DNA of 64,000 bases from contig CAYMRS010000007.1 in assembly GCA_964392915.1 (NCBI GenBank), forward strand, positions 1 through 64,000, given 5' to 3'. Position 1 is the stretch's first letter; every line of letters starts with the position of its first letter. Below, one piece after another: positions 33,766 through 42,005 of this stretch. The translations under genes were made by a program, and so were the position numbers. The notes below the pieces were generated by a model. That model saw only the letters and a list, made by a program, of their open reading frames with translations, was not told where the DNA came from and did no database searches. Source of the stretch: JAAYUK01 sp964392915 (GTDB lineage Bacteria; Nitrospirota; Thermodesulfovibrionia; Thermodesulfovibrionales; Dissulfurispiraceae).

Positions 33766-34999
33766 TATCACGCCATATCTCGAAATCGTCCGCAGCCGCC
33801 GTATCGCCTTCATCACGCTCTTCGGTTTTTCATCGGGACTGCCGCTGGCGCTCTCCTATGGAACGCTTCAGTCATGGATGGCGGTTGACGGAGTGAACAT
33901 GAAGACCATCGGCGCGTTCGCGCTCGTCGGCCTCCCCTATACGCTGAAGTTTCTCTGGGCGCCGCTCATGGATCGTTTCGTGCCGCCCTTTCTGGACCGT
34001 CGGCGCGGCTGGACTCTGCTTACTCAGCTCATGCTCGTTGCGGGAATTGCCGGCATGGCGCTGCTTTCTCCCTCCGAGATGCCGGTTGCAGCCGCGGCAG
34101 TAGCTCTCTTCATCGCTTTCTCATCGGCCTCGCAGGATATAGTCGTCGACGCATACCGGACCGATGTGTTGCGCGAAAAAGAGCGGGGTCTCGGTGCCGC
34201 AGTTTTTGTCACCGGATACCGCGTCGCGATGATTGTCTCGGGAGCGATCGCGCTCATCATGGCCGACCAGATCGGGTGGCGGGCGACCTATTTTGCCATG
34301 GCCGCCATCATGGGGGTCGGCATACTTGCCTCACTCTTCGGTCCGTCCCCGGAAAAGATCATTGTTCCTCCGAGATCGATGAGCGAGGCAGTATGGGGTC
34401 CGCTGAGAGATTTCTTTTCCCGCCAGGGGGCGTTCCGGTTTCTCATGCTCATCGTGCTCTACAAACTCTGCGATGCCTATGCGGGAGCGCTTCTGTCTCC
34501 GTTTCTCATTCGCGGGGTCGGCTTCTCCCTGACCGAGGTCGGAACCATGAACAAGCTCTTCGGCTTCGCCTCGCTCATTGCGGGCGGGCTCATCGGCGGC
34601 ACGCTGATGGTGACGCTCGGCCTCTTCCGGTCGCTCATGGTTTTCGGAGTGCTCCAGGCAGTCTCGATTCTTTCGTTTGCCGCGCTGGCGTGGGTCGGCA
34701 AGAGCTACCCGATGATGATCTTTGCAGTGGCATTTGAGAATATGACCGGCGGCATGGGAACGGCGGCCTTCGTCGCCCTGCTGATGGCGCTCTGCAACCA
34801 GCGTTTCAGCGCCACCCAGTACGCGCTGCTTTCTTCGATTGCCGCGCTCGGCAGGACTTTCATTGCGCCGACGTCGGGCTTCCTTGTCGAAGCGGTCGGC
34901 TGGACCGGCTATTTCGTTTTCGCGACGCTGACCGCTTTGCCCGCACTTGGCATACTCTGGTGGCTGAAAGCTGACATTGAGGCTCTGAAACAAGAATAG
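33743..34999 (+). CDS. ampG: AmpG-type muropeptide permease
   Basis: AmpG imports GlcNAc-anhydroMurNAc peptides from the periplasm. This 418-residue MFS protein has about 12 membrane segments and the family features FGFSSGLPLALSYGTLQSWM, KFLWAPLMDRF, SSASQDIVVDAYRTDVL and MTGGMGTAAFVALLM. The first GTG at 33743 overlaps nagZ by 23 bases; a second GTG at 33755 with GGAGAG just ahead is equally likely. Its overlap with nagZ and the nagA gene 0.9 kb on define a recycling cluster. AmpG is found mainly in Gram-negative bacteria. Confidence 0.93.
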   Translation: MESRVRINITPYLEIVRSRRIAFITLFGFSSGLPLALSYGTLQSWMAVDGVNMKTIGAFALVGLPYTLKFLWAPLMDRFVPPFLDRRRGWTLLTQLMLVAGIAGMALLSPSEMPVAAAAVALFIAFSSASQDIVVDAYRTDVLREKERGLGAAVFVTGYRVAMIVSGAIALIMADQIGWRATYFAMAAIMGVGILASLFGPSPEKIIVPPRSMSEAVWGPLRDFFSRQGAFRFLMLIVLYKLCDAYAGALLSPFLIRGVGFSLTEVGTMNKLFGFASLIAGGLIGGTLMVTLGLFRSLMVFGVLQAVSILSFAALAWVGKSYPMMIFAVAFENMTGGMGTAAFVALLMALCNQRFSATQYALLSSIAALGRTFIAPTSGFLVEAVGWTGYFVFATLTALPALGILWWLKADIEALKQE

Positions 35000-35060
35000 T
35001 CCGGAGCGTTCGTTCGGAAGCCGTTTAACCTGCTGATCCTCCCGAACGATTTCCACTGCC

Positions 35061-35081
35061 CGCTTCCCGCTTCCCGCTTCC
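35061..35081. repeat. Three tandem copies of a 7-bp unit
   Basis: CGCTTCC is repeated three times without change directly after the stop codon of the DUF1460 gene. Such a run is prone to slippage but here lies outside coding sequence. Confidence 0.7.
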
Positions 35082-35801
35082 TCATTTCGCCCGATACACG
35101 CATATTCCCGGTTTGTCCGCGATGTAATGCACAAGCTCATCATCGAGCACCCGCATCCTCCCCGGCGATGATGAAGCATGACGGAGAGAGAGCATAAAAG
35201 GACCTTTTACCATCACACCGACATGGGTCACATCAAGCCCGGGGAGATCGGTATATATTCCAATATAATCGCCGGTCCGCAAATCGGCAAGCATCTTTTT
35301 GTCAATGCGTTCCGATGGAATGAAGAACACCCTGCGGCTGCGCGGCGCAACCTCGGGCAGCCAAGGGCTGGCGTCAGCTTTCACATTGAGCATCTTTTCA
35401 ATGGACACGGCGGCATCGCCGCCGACCGCCACCGTTACATCCTCGATAAATGCTTTCTGATACTCCAGCCAGTCCGAAAAAAAGTGATTTCTCGTCAGGT
35501 AATCAACCACGCCGTTTTGGTAACGGACGTTCCTCAGGTTTTCGATAAAATCAGCATGCGATGCGGAGCGGCGCATTGCCTCAAGATAGTCCAGAAATGT
35601 AAAACAGTCCACGCCCGCAAGATTGACAATAAGGCGCTCTTTCTCTGTGGCACTGCACGCAAGGGTGTCGGCTCTATAGTAAACACCAAGAAACTGCTTG
35701 GACAGAAAGCCGATACGGGTACCGGGTGTCGGCAATCTTTGCGCATCCTGTAAAAGAACGTCGAGATCTGATTCAGTCCATGTGCCGAGATCTGTCGTCA
35801 T
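35082..35801 (-). CDS. DUF1460 family amidase-like protein
   Basis: A 239-residue protein of the DUF1460 family, which has an NlpC/P60-like fold and is annotated as N-acetylmuramoyl-L-alanine amidase-like. The Cys in NLAGVDCFTFLDYLEAM matches the expected nucleophile at the start of a helix, and the His in DVTHVGVMV the catalytic His. No signal peptide is present from the chosen ATG at 35801; the 36 upstream in-frame codons are a Lys/Glu/Arg-rich tract over a pyrimidine-rich spacer and probably not coding. Convergent with ampG and divergent from nagA, it fits a step that cuts peptide from recycled MurNAc. The exact bond is inferred. Confidence 0.8.
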   Translation of the reverse strand: MTTDLGTWTESDLDVLLQDAQRLPTPGTRIGFLSKQFLGVYYRADTLACSATEKERLIVNLAGVDCFTFLDYLEAMRRSASHADFIENLRNVRYQNGVVDYLTRNHFFSDWLEYQKAFIEDVTVAVGGDAAVSIEKMLNVKADASPWLPEVAPRSRRVFFIPSERIDKKMLADLRTGDYIGIYTDLPGLDVTHVGVMVKGPFMLSLRHASSSPGRMRVLDDELVHYIADKPGICVYRAK

Positions 35802-35870
35802 GCTTTTTTCTCTGTTCTCCCTCTTCTCTGAATCCTGTCTTTTTCCTTTTTCCTTGCCTTTTATTGATGA

Positions 35871-35876
35871 TATGAT
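35871..35876 (+). promoter_or_regulatory. Putative -10 box of nagA, leaderless layout
   Basis: TATGAT lies exactly six bases before the nagA ATG at 35883. The sequence before it is pyrimidine-rich without a good -35 box, and no ribosome site is present. Confidence 0.3.
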
Positions 35877-35882
35877 ATCAGC

Positions 35883-36761
35883 ATGAAAATAATCGATATT
35901 CACACGCACGGCATCGGGGGATTCGATACTCGGACATCAGATCTGAACCACCTTCTCAAGATAGCCGATCTGCATGGTGAGAGAGGAACCGGGGAGATCG
36001 TCCTCTCGGTCTATCCCGCGACGATTGCCGTCATGCGCCAGAACATGGAGCTTATCCGTCAGGCCATGGAAGCACAGGGTGCTTTGAACGGCACTATCAC
36101 GCCGGACAGTCAGGCGGCTGCGCGGATTATCGGGGTACATCTTGAGGGTCCTTTTCTGAACCCCATGAAAGCCGGAGCGCTGAATTCCATAACATTTCTC
36201 GAGCCGGATGAGCGTCGTCTGCACGAACTGATAGACGGCTATGAAGCCATCATCAGAACCATCACCGTGGCGCCTGAACTGCAGGGCGCGAAGCAGCTCA
36301 TCCGGGCGATTGCGGACAGGGGACTCCGCGTGAATATGGGCCATTCGGACGCTTCCTATGCGGAAGCGGAGGCAGGGTTTCATGCAGGGGCAACCGGCAT
36401 CGCGCATCTGTTCAACGCCATGAGCGGGTTTCATCACCGGGAGCCGGGGATTGCCGGATTCGGGCTGATGAACAAGGAGGTCTATGTTGAAATTATCGGC
36501 GATCTCTATCACCTGCATCCCGAAACGATTCGGATGGTTTTTGCGCTGAAGCCCGCTGACCGGATTATTCTGGTTTCCGATTCTGTCAGGAACACTCACG
36601 CGTTTCTCCAGCCGGAAGTAGTCTCCGACACGCACGGCAGACTTCTCGGCGGCGGGCTAACCCTTGCCGAGGCATCAGGCCGCCTGAAAAAAATCGGCCT
36701 GAATGAAGGTACTATCATGAAAAGTATCACCGAAAACCCCGAGAGGTTTATCACGCTATGA
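35883..36761 (+). CDS. nagA: N-acetylglucosamine-6-phosphate deacetylase-like enzyme
   Basis: NagA removes the acetyl group from GlcNAc-6-phosphate. The 292-residue protein starts directly at DIHTHGIGGFD, so it lacks the N-terminal part of the beta-sandwich domain and is about 90 residues shorter than E. coli NagA. All catalytic positions are present: H7 and H9, the metal-binding E88 in HLEGPFL, H154 in NMGHSD, H175 in AHLFNAM and D233 in VSDS. It is therefore probably active despite the small size. It overlaps the M48 gene by ATGA. With nagZ and ampG close by, its substrate should come from recycled wall GlcNAc. Confidence 0.86.
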   Translation: MKIIDIHTHGIGGFDTRTSDLNHLLKIADLHGERGTGEIVLSVYPATIAVMRQNMELIRQAMEAQGALNGTITPDSQAAARIIGVHLEGPFLNPMKAGALNSITFLEPDERRLHELIDGYEAIIRTITVAPELQGAKQLIRAIADRGLRVNMGHSDASYAEAEAGFHAGATGIAHLFNAMSGFHHREPGIAGFGLMNKEVYVEIIGDLYHLHPETIRMVFALKPADRIILVSDSVRNTHAFLQPEVVSDTHGRLLGGGLTLAEASGRLKKIGLNEGTIMKSITENPERFITL

Positions 36762-38215
36762 AAAACACCACTCCGCGTTTGCTGCTTGCCCTAATCCTCT
36801 GTATCTTCATCTTCGGCTGTGCCACCAATCCCGTCACCGGGAAGAGCCAGCTTATGCTCGTGTCCGAATCGCAGGAAATCCAGATGGGCAGGGAGATGTA
36901 TCCCAACGCGCTCTGGGGGGATCTCGGCGGTGGCGGCGAGTATCGTGACGACCAGATAAAATCATATCTGCGCGACATCGTTATGCGCATCCACGCCATT
37001 TCCCACCGGTCGAACCTGCCGGTCGATTTTGCGATACAGAACAGCTCCGTGCCAAACGCCTGGGCGATTCCGGGGCATGTCGTCATCACGCGCGGACTGC
37101 TCGCCGGGCTGCAGAGCGAAGCAGAGTATGCCTTCGTCATGGGGCATGAAATGGGGCATGTTTCCGCACGCCACTCCGCCAGCCAGATTTCACAGGGCAT
37201 GATCACACAGGTCGGCCTCGGACTTGGCGGCGTTGCGCTCAGCGGGAAAGGGTACGGCGATGCCGCCCTCAGTCTCGGAGCCATCGGCGGCAACCTGCTC
37301 ATGATGAAATTCAGCCGCGATGATGAACTCGAGGCTGACCGCATCGGCATGCAGTATATGGCGCGCCTGGGCTATGATCCCAAAAACGCGATCCTCGCAC
37401 ATCAGTCGCTCGCCCGCGCAGCGGACGTCTATATGAAGTCCGTCGGCAAGAGTTCGCAGGAAGGTTCGCTGTTCGGCGATCTTCTTTCGACACATCCCCG
37501 TTCCTCAGTGCGCATTGAAGAACTCCAGGCTATGATTCGCGGCATGGGGCAGATCCGCATCGCGGGAGACGGCACCTACCGCGAACGATATCAGCAGATG
37601 ACGGCCCATCTCCGGTCAATGAATGCCGTATACGCGGACTATTACGATCGCGCGGCCAATGCGCTGCAGAAGAATAATCCGGCGCAGGCCGAGATGCTTA
37701 TTCGCCAGGCTCTGGCGGTTACGCCAAATCAACCGCCATTTCACGCGCTGCATGGCTTCATACGCATCAATCAGCGCGACTATGCCGCTGCCGAGCAGAG
37801 TTTCCAGGAAGCGCTGCGGCATGACGGAAACTATCAGCCCGCTTATCGCGGCCTCGGCGCGATATCCTATTTTCGGAACGATTACCCGGCAAGCACTGCC
37901 TATCTGCAAAAGAGCATTGCTCTCTTCCCGCAGGATATCTTTTCCCGCTATTTTCTCGGCATGAATTATTTCAGGACAAAGAACTACCGGGCTGCCATCC
38001 CGCATCTGCAGATATTCGCTCAGGCCCAGCCCAAGCATCCTGAAATCCACGGCATTCTTGGCGTTTCGTTCGATCAGATTGGAGATGCGGCATCCGCGTA
38101 TCAGGCATACACGTTGCAGACAAAGGTCGCGCCCGACAGCGAGATTGGCAAACATTCTGCGCAGCGGGCCTCCGCGCTGCGCTCAGCATACGATAACTCA
38201 CAGAAAAAACGGTAA
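36758..38215 (+). CDS. BepA-like M48 metalloprotease lipoprotein with TPR
   Basis: A 485-residue envelope protease. The signal peptide ends in the lipobox FIFGC (C21), then NPVTGKSQLMLVS, typical of this subfamily. The zinc site HEMGH (H130, E131, H134) is intact and the third ligand lies in DELEAD (about 190). Four or more TPR units follow from about residue 290. In E. coli BepA promotes assembly of, or degrades, outer-membrane LptD and BAM substrates. The start overlaps nagA by four bases, so a housekeeping envelope protease is translated with the recycling genes. Confidence 0.92.
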   Translation: MKNTTPRLLLALILCIFIFGCATNPVTGKSQLMLVSESQEIQMGREMYPNALWGDLGGGGEYRDDQIKSYLRDIVMRIHAISHRSNLPVDFAIQNSSVPNAWAIPGHVVITRGLLAGLQSEAEYAFVMGHEMGHVSARHSASQISQGMITQVGLGLGGVALSGKGYGDAALSLGAIGGNLLMMKFSRDDELEADRIGMQYMARLGYDPKNAILAHQSLARAADVYMKSVGKSSQEGSLFGDLLSTHPRSSVRIEELQAMIRGMGQIRIAGDGTYRERYQQMTAHLRSMNAVYADYYDRAANALQKNNPAQAEMLIRQALAVTPNQPPFHALHGFIRINQRDYAAAEQSFQEALRHDGNYQPAYRGLGAISYFRNDYPASTAYLQKSIALFPQDIFSRYFLGMNYFRTKNYRAAIPHLQIFAQAQPKHPEIHGILGVSFDQIGDAASAYQAYTLQTKVAPDSEIGKHSAQRASALRSAYDNSQKKR

Positions 38216-38304
38216 TCGCATTCTTGTTTTTTCAGCAGTTCGTGAACGGCCTGACGCCCTGCATCCGGAAGAGATCTTCCGCTGCCGTTCCCTGCTGCTT
38301 GAGC

Positions 38305-38310
38305 TATAAT
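38305..38310 (+). promoter_or_regulatory. Putative -10 box of acyP, leaderless layout
   Basis: A perfect TATAAT lies five bases before the acylphosphatase ATG at 38316; the -35 region is poor. No Shine-Dalgarno sequence is present. Confidence 0.35.
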
Positions 38311-38315
38311 ATGGA

Positions 38316-38591
38316 ATGATCACACGTGCCCATCTCCTCATCGACGGACGAGTTCAGGGCGTTGCCTACCGCTACTTCACGCAGAATGTTGCTGAAAGAC
38401 TCGGCCTGACGGGTTGGGTGAGAAATCTCCCCGACGGGCGGGTTGAGGCTGTTTTTGAAGGCGAACGAAGCGCTGTCGAACTGGCAATCCAGAAATGTTC
38501 GGACGGTCCGCCGTTTGCCCGCGTTACGCATGTTCAGGTAACCTGGGAAGACAGACTTGAGGGACTGACATCTTTTGAAATTAGTCGATAA
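38316..38591 (+). CDS. Acylphosphatase
   Basis: A 91-residue acylphosphatase, which hydrolyses carboxyl-phosphate bonds such as acetyl phosphate and carbamoyl phosphate. The phosphate loop GRVQGVAYRYF with R19 and the Asn of GWVRNLPDGRVEA (N37) are the two catalytic residues and both are present. Length is that of the family. bioB begins 43 bases later and may be co-transcribed. Confidence 0.93.
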   Translation: MITRAHLLIDGRVQGVAYRYFTQNVAERLGLTGWVRNLPDGRVEAVFEGERSAVELAIQKCSDGPPFARVTHVQVTWEDRLEGLTSFEISR

Positions 38592-38634
38592 CCTGCCCAT
38601 GCAGGCAGATTCTTCACGAGAATCAGAGGCGAAC

Positions 38635-39609
38635 ATGCTGACTGAATTCGAATACAAGATTGCTGCCGGCAAAAATATTAATCGGCAAGATGCCCGCCGC
38701 ATCACAGCACTTCCCCTGTCAGTTCTTCCGGAACTGATTGCCTCCGCTAACCGCCTGCGCATGCGTCGCAGCGATGATACTGTTGAACTCTGCGCGATTG
38801 TCAATGCCAAATCCGGCCTCTGCCCCGAACACTGCGCCTATTGCGCCCAATCCGCTAGGAGCAAAACCGGCGTGCCGGTCTATCCGTTAATTTCCCGCGC
38901 AGAAGCTCGTGAAAAGGCCCTGCGGGCAAAAGACGCCGGGGTTGTGCGATTCAGCATTGTCACCAGTGGAAGAAAGCCGACAAAAAATGAGCTCAGAGAA
39001 ATGGCGTTTATGATGTCGGACATCCGCTCTCTCGGTCTGCATCCCTGCGCTTCGCTGGGGCTGCTCGACAGCGATGAACTCGGATTTCTGCGTGATGCCG
39101 GGCTGGAACGCTATCACTGTAACATTGAAACTTCCGAGCGATTTTTTCCCTTTGTCTGCACTGCTCATACGTTCAGTGACAAGGTGAATACCATTGAGGC
39201 GGCGCAATCAGTCGGCATGTCTGTTTGCTCAGGAGGCATCGTCGGCATGGGCGAGACATGGCATGACCGCATCGACATGGCGCTGACGCTCAGAAAGCTG
39301 GATATCGATTCTGTTCCGCTCAATTTTCTGAACCCGATTACGGGAACGCCACTCGGAAGTCGGCAGCCGATGCATCCCTTCGATGCGTTGAAAACAATCA
39401 GCCTTTTCCGCTTTCTTCTGCCTGACAAGGCGATTCGCGTCTGCGGCGGCCGCATCACTACGCTTGGCGAGTTCGCCGCGATGATCTTTATGGCAGGAGC
39501 TGACGCTTTGATGACAGGAGATTATCTGACCACACAGGGGCGGTCGTATGCCGACGATCTGCATCTGCTGAAAGTGCATGAGCTTCAGCCCTTGAGGCAT
39601 GAGCGGTAG
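38635..39609 (+). CDS. bioB: Biotin synthase
   Basis: BioB inserts sulfur into dethiobiotin. The 324-residue radical SAM enzyme has CPEHCAYC (C63, C67, C70) for the SAM cluster and Cys in LHPCASLG and RYHCNIETS that normally bind the [2Fe-2S] sulfur donor cluster, plus the Arg of RVCGGR. I start at the ATG at 38635 because AGAGG lies five bases ahead and family similarity begins there; 20 earlier codons overlap the acylphosphatase end. The only other biotin gene in the window is bioW, 8.5 kb away. Confidence 0.93.
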   Translation: MLTEFEYKIAAGKNINRQDARRITALPLSVLPELIASANRLRMRRSDDTVELCAIVNAKSGLCPEHCAYCAQSARSKTGVPVYPLISRAEAREKALRAKDAGVVRFSIVTSGRKPTKNELREMAFMMSDIRSLGLHPCASLGLLDSDELGFLRDAGLERYHCNIETSERFFPFVCTAHTFSDKVNTIEAAQSVGMSVCSGGIVGMGETWHDRIDMALTLRKLDIDSVPLNFLNPITGTPLGSRQPMHPFDALKTISLFRFLLPDKAIRVCGGRITTLGEFAAMIFMAGADALMTGDYLTTQGRSYADDLHLLKVHELQPLRHER

Positions 39610-39764
39610 CAGGTGCATTGTTTCACTTGTTCAGGCATCTTTCTTTTGTCTTTTGGATTGATGACGATACTGTCAACTCTTTTCTGTAAAAACTCTCAAG
39701 GGCACAATCCTCCATGCTTTGCGCGAAACCATTTTTACGCAGCGACCTCATGAAGTCTTGATGA

Positions 39765-40373
39765 CCTGATCGTGGCGAGTATGGCGCATGCCTCCTTTTC
39801 GACCCCTTTTTCACGACAAAAGATGTTGGCAAGGGAAACGGCCTCGGGCTCGCGGTTGTATACAGAATTGTCAAACAGCATGAAGGCGCCGTAACCGTAT
39901 ACAGTGAGCAGAGCGTGGGAACCACGTTCCGCCTCTATCTTCCGCTGCTCGGGGAACTGCGTGAAAAACTTGAGACCGCTCCTGCCATAATACTGCAGGT
40001 TGGCGGCAGTGAGATGATACTGCTGGTTGAGGACGACACTGATGTTCAGGTCTCACTGCAACGTCTGCTGGAAGCGTTCGGCTACCATGTTCTGGCGTTC
40101 GGCGACTCCGACGAGGCGATTGAAGCGTTTCGCGGGCAATCGGATGAAATAGATCTCATTATCCTCGACGTCATCATGCCGGGTAAAAGCGGCATCGTCG
40201 TTCTTGATGAGATGCTTCGAATTAAGCCGTCGGTGAAATCACTCTTCCTCAGCGGCTATCCTGCCGACTTCCTGCGCAAAAAGGGCGTTCACGCGGACAA
40301 TTTCAATCTGGTGATGAAGCCGGTGATTCCCGCGGAACTCGCGGCACGAATCCGCGCGGTTATCTCCGCGTAA
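39765..40373 (+). pseudogene. Remnant of a hybrid histidine kinase (ATPase end plus receiver)
   Basis: One open frame encodes first the end of a histidine kinase ATPase domain: FDPFFTTKDVGKGNGLGLA (F and G2 boxes, from 39798) and VGTTFRLYLP. It then gives a complete receiver with an acidic pair in LLVEDDTDV, phospho-site Asp in LIILDVIMP, Ser in LFLSGYP and Lys in VMKP. Everything before the F box (sensor, His-containing dimer domain, N box) is missing, and a stop codon lies just upstream at 39762. The 155 bases between bioB and this point show no kinase coding. The receiver alone might still be made from the ATG at 40014, but with a weak ribosome site. I call it a truncated gene. Confidence 0.7.
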
Positions 40374-40381
40374 CAGGCTAT

Positions 40382-41449
40382 TCAGAGCCATTTTCTCTTT
40401 CTGAACGCAACCAGCATCACAAGCGCAATCACGATCATGATGGTCCAAATCAACGGATATCCCCACTGCCACTCCAATTCCGGCATATGCTTGAAATTCA
40501 TGCCGTAGACCCCCGCCAGAAAGGTCAATGGCATGAAGATAGTCGCGATGATGGTCAGCACCTTCATCACTTCGTTCAGCCGGTTGCTCATGCTGGAGAG
40601 GTAGATGTCGAGCATGCCGGAGAGCATTTCCCGATACGTCTCAAGAGTATCAATGGCATGGATGGTATGGTCATAGACATCCTTGAGATAGAGCCTCGTG
40701 CCGTCAGTGATAAAGGGTGAATCTCCCCGGGCAAAGCTGTTGATCACTTCCCGGAGAGGCCAGACCGCTCTCCTCAGAAAAAGGGCGTCACCGCGGAGGG
40801 TATGGATCATGCGCAGGGTCTTGCGGGTCGGGTTGGTGACCAGTTCATTTTCAAGAAGCTCGATGCGCTCTCCCATCTGATCGAGTACGACAAAATAGTT
40901 ATCGACGATGGTGTCCAGCAGCGTGTAGGCGAGATAGTCCGCTCCCATTTTTCTGATGCGCCCCTTGTCCTCCCGGAGCCGCATCCGCACTGAATCAAAG
41001 ACATCTCCCGCAACACCCTCCTGGAACGTAAGGACATATCGCTGGGACAACACGATACTGACCTGTTCCGCTTTCACCTTCAGGACCGTCGGATCATAGC
41101 GCAGCATGCGGAGGACGACGTAGAGGTACTCGTCATAGTCTTCATACTTCGGCCTTTGGTCGGTACTCAACACATCCTCAAGAACAAGCGGATGCAGGGA
41201 AAAGCAGCTGCCAAGGTGCGCCATGAGTTCGGCATCATGCAGGCCATCGACATTCAGCCAGGTAACAGTCTGTTTTTCGGGCAACGCAAGGCAAGCATCC
41301 ATTGCGGCGAGCTGGCTTTCAAAGAACGAGGCTGCGTCGTACTCCATAAGAGAGATCTTCACCTCGCCGATCTTGCGCTCCCCGGTGTGTACCAGCGAGC
41401 CCGGCGGCAACCCCGCTTTTTTTGCCCTGCCGCGCATATTTTTCTGCAT
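40382..41449 (-). CDS. corA: CorA-type Mg2+/Co2+ channel
   Basis: CorA is the pentameric inner-membrane magnesium channel. The 355-residue protein has a large cytosolic N-terminal domain and two C-terminal membrane helices. The selectivity motif GMN is at 316-318, followed by MPEL (321-324), and the C-terminal basic tail FRKRKWL is present. AAGGAG precedes the ATG. It follows the CAP-domain gene within two bases on the same strand and converges on the kinase remnant. Confidence 0.95.
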   Translation of the reverse strand: MQKNMRGRAKKAGLPPGSLVHTGERKIGEVKISLMEYDAASFFESQLAAMDACLALPEKQTVTWLNVDGLHDAELMAHLGSCFSLHPLVLEDVLSTDQRPKYEDYDEYLYVVLRMLRYDPTVLKVKAEQVSIVLSQRYVLTFQEGVAGDVFDSVRMRLREDKGRIRKMGADYLAYTLLDTIVDNYFVVLDQMGERIELLENELVTNPTRKTLRMIHTLRGDALFLRRAVWPLREVINSFARGDSPFITDGTRLYLKDVYDHTIHAIDTLETYREMLSGMLDIYLSSMSNRLNEVMKVLTIIATIFMPLTFLAGVYGMNFKHMPELEWQWGYPLIWTIMIVIALVMLVAFRKRKWL

Positions 41450-41451
41450 GA

Positions 41452-41964
41452 TTATCGCGCTCCTTTCTGTGATGCCGACGGGCTGCCGAACACCACCGTC
41501 CAGTAACAGCTGCCATAGATGCCGGGCTGACGCACTCCGGCTATCCCGAACTCCCGATAATCAACAGACAGCATGATGCGGGCATGCTGCGGACTCCGAA
41601 GCCAGAGCGCGATCATCTCTCCGGGACTGCAGAGATGTTCCCTGCCGATAATTTCCCCATACGCCTTCCACAGATAGCCGTACTGCTCAATGCGATCTTT
41701 GACGGTATCTCCTGATGTTCCGGCATGATCCAGAAAGTCGCCCTTCGCCATAGCGGCTGAATGCCGGTATGCGGCCGATGACAATGCAGGATGAACAGAC
41801 AGCATCTGCAGTTTTTTCGCTGACCTCTGCTCGTTGATAAGCCCGGCAAGAACCGCTTCCTTTGCCTGCATATCATCGGCGACCGAAAGTGAAACGACCG
41901 AAAATATTGCCAGAACAGAGAAAGCCAAAAAGAGACTGACCCTGAAATACACTGCACAATCCAT
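41452..41964 (-). CDS. Secreted CAP-domain (SCP-like) protein
   Basis: A 170-residue protein with a signal peptide (about residues 1-29, cut near SLSVADD) and one CAP domain. Conserved features are LINEQRSAKKLQML, LSSAAYRHSAAMAKGDFLDH (first metal His region), YGEIIG and the MIALWLRSPQHARIML stretch with its H-A-x-I-M. Roles of bacterial CAP proteins are mostly unknown. It shares a strand with corA and its stop lies two bases before the corA ATG. Confidence 0.88.
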   Translation of the reverse strand: MDCAVYFRVSLFLAFSVLAIFSVVSLSVADDMQAKEAVLAGLINEQRSAKKLQMLSVHPALSSAAYRHSAAMAKGDFLDHAGTSGDTVKDRIEQYGYLWKAYGEIIGREHLCSPGEMIALWLRSPQHARIMLSVDYREFGIAGVRQPGIYGSCYWTVVFGSPSASQKGAR

Positions 41965-42005
41965 ACGCCCCCCGCTTCTTGCTCTTTCCTTTATCTTACC
42001 TGATT

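Noticed and set aside
35802..35909. N-terminal extension of the DUF1460 protein
   Set aside because: The 36 extra codons come from a low-complexity purine tract with no similarity to the family and overlap the nagA start region.
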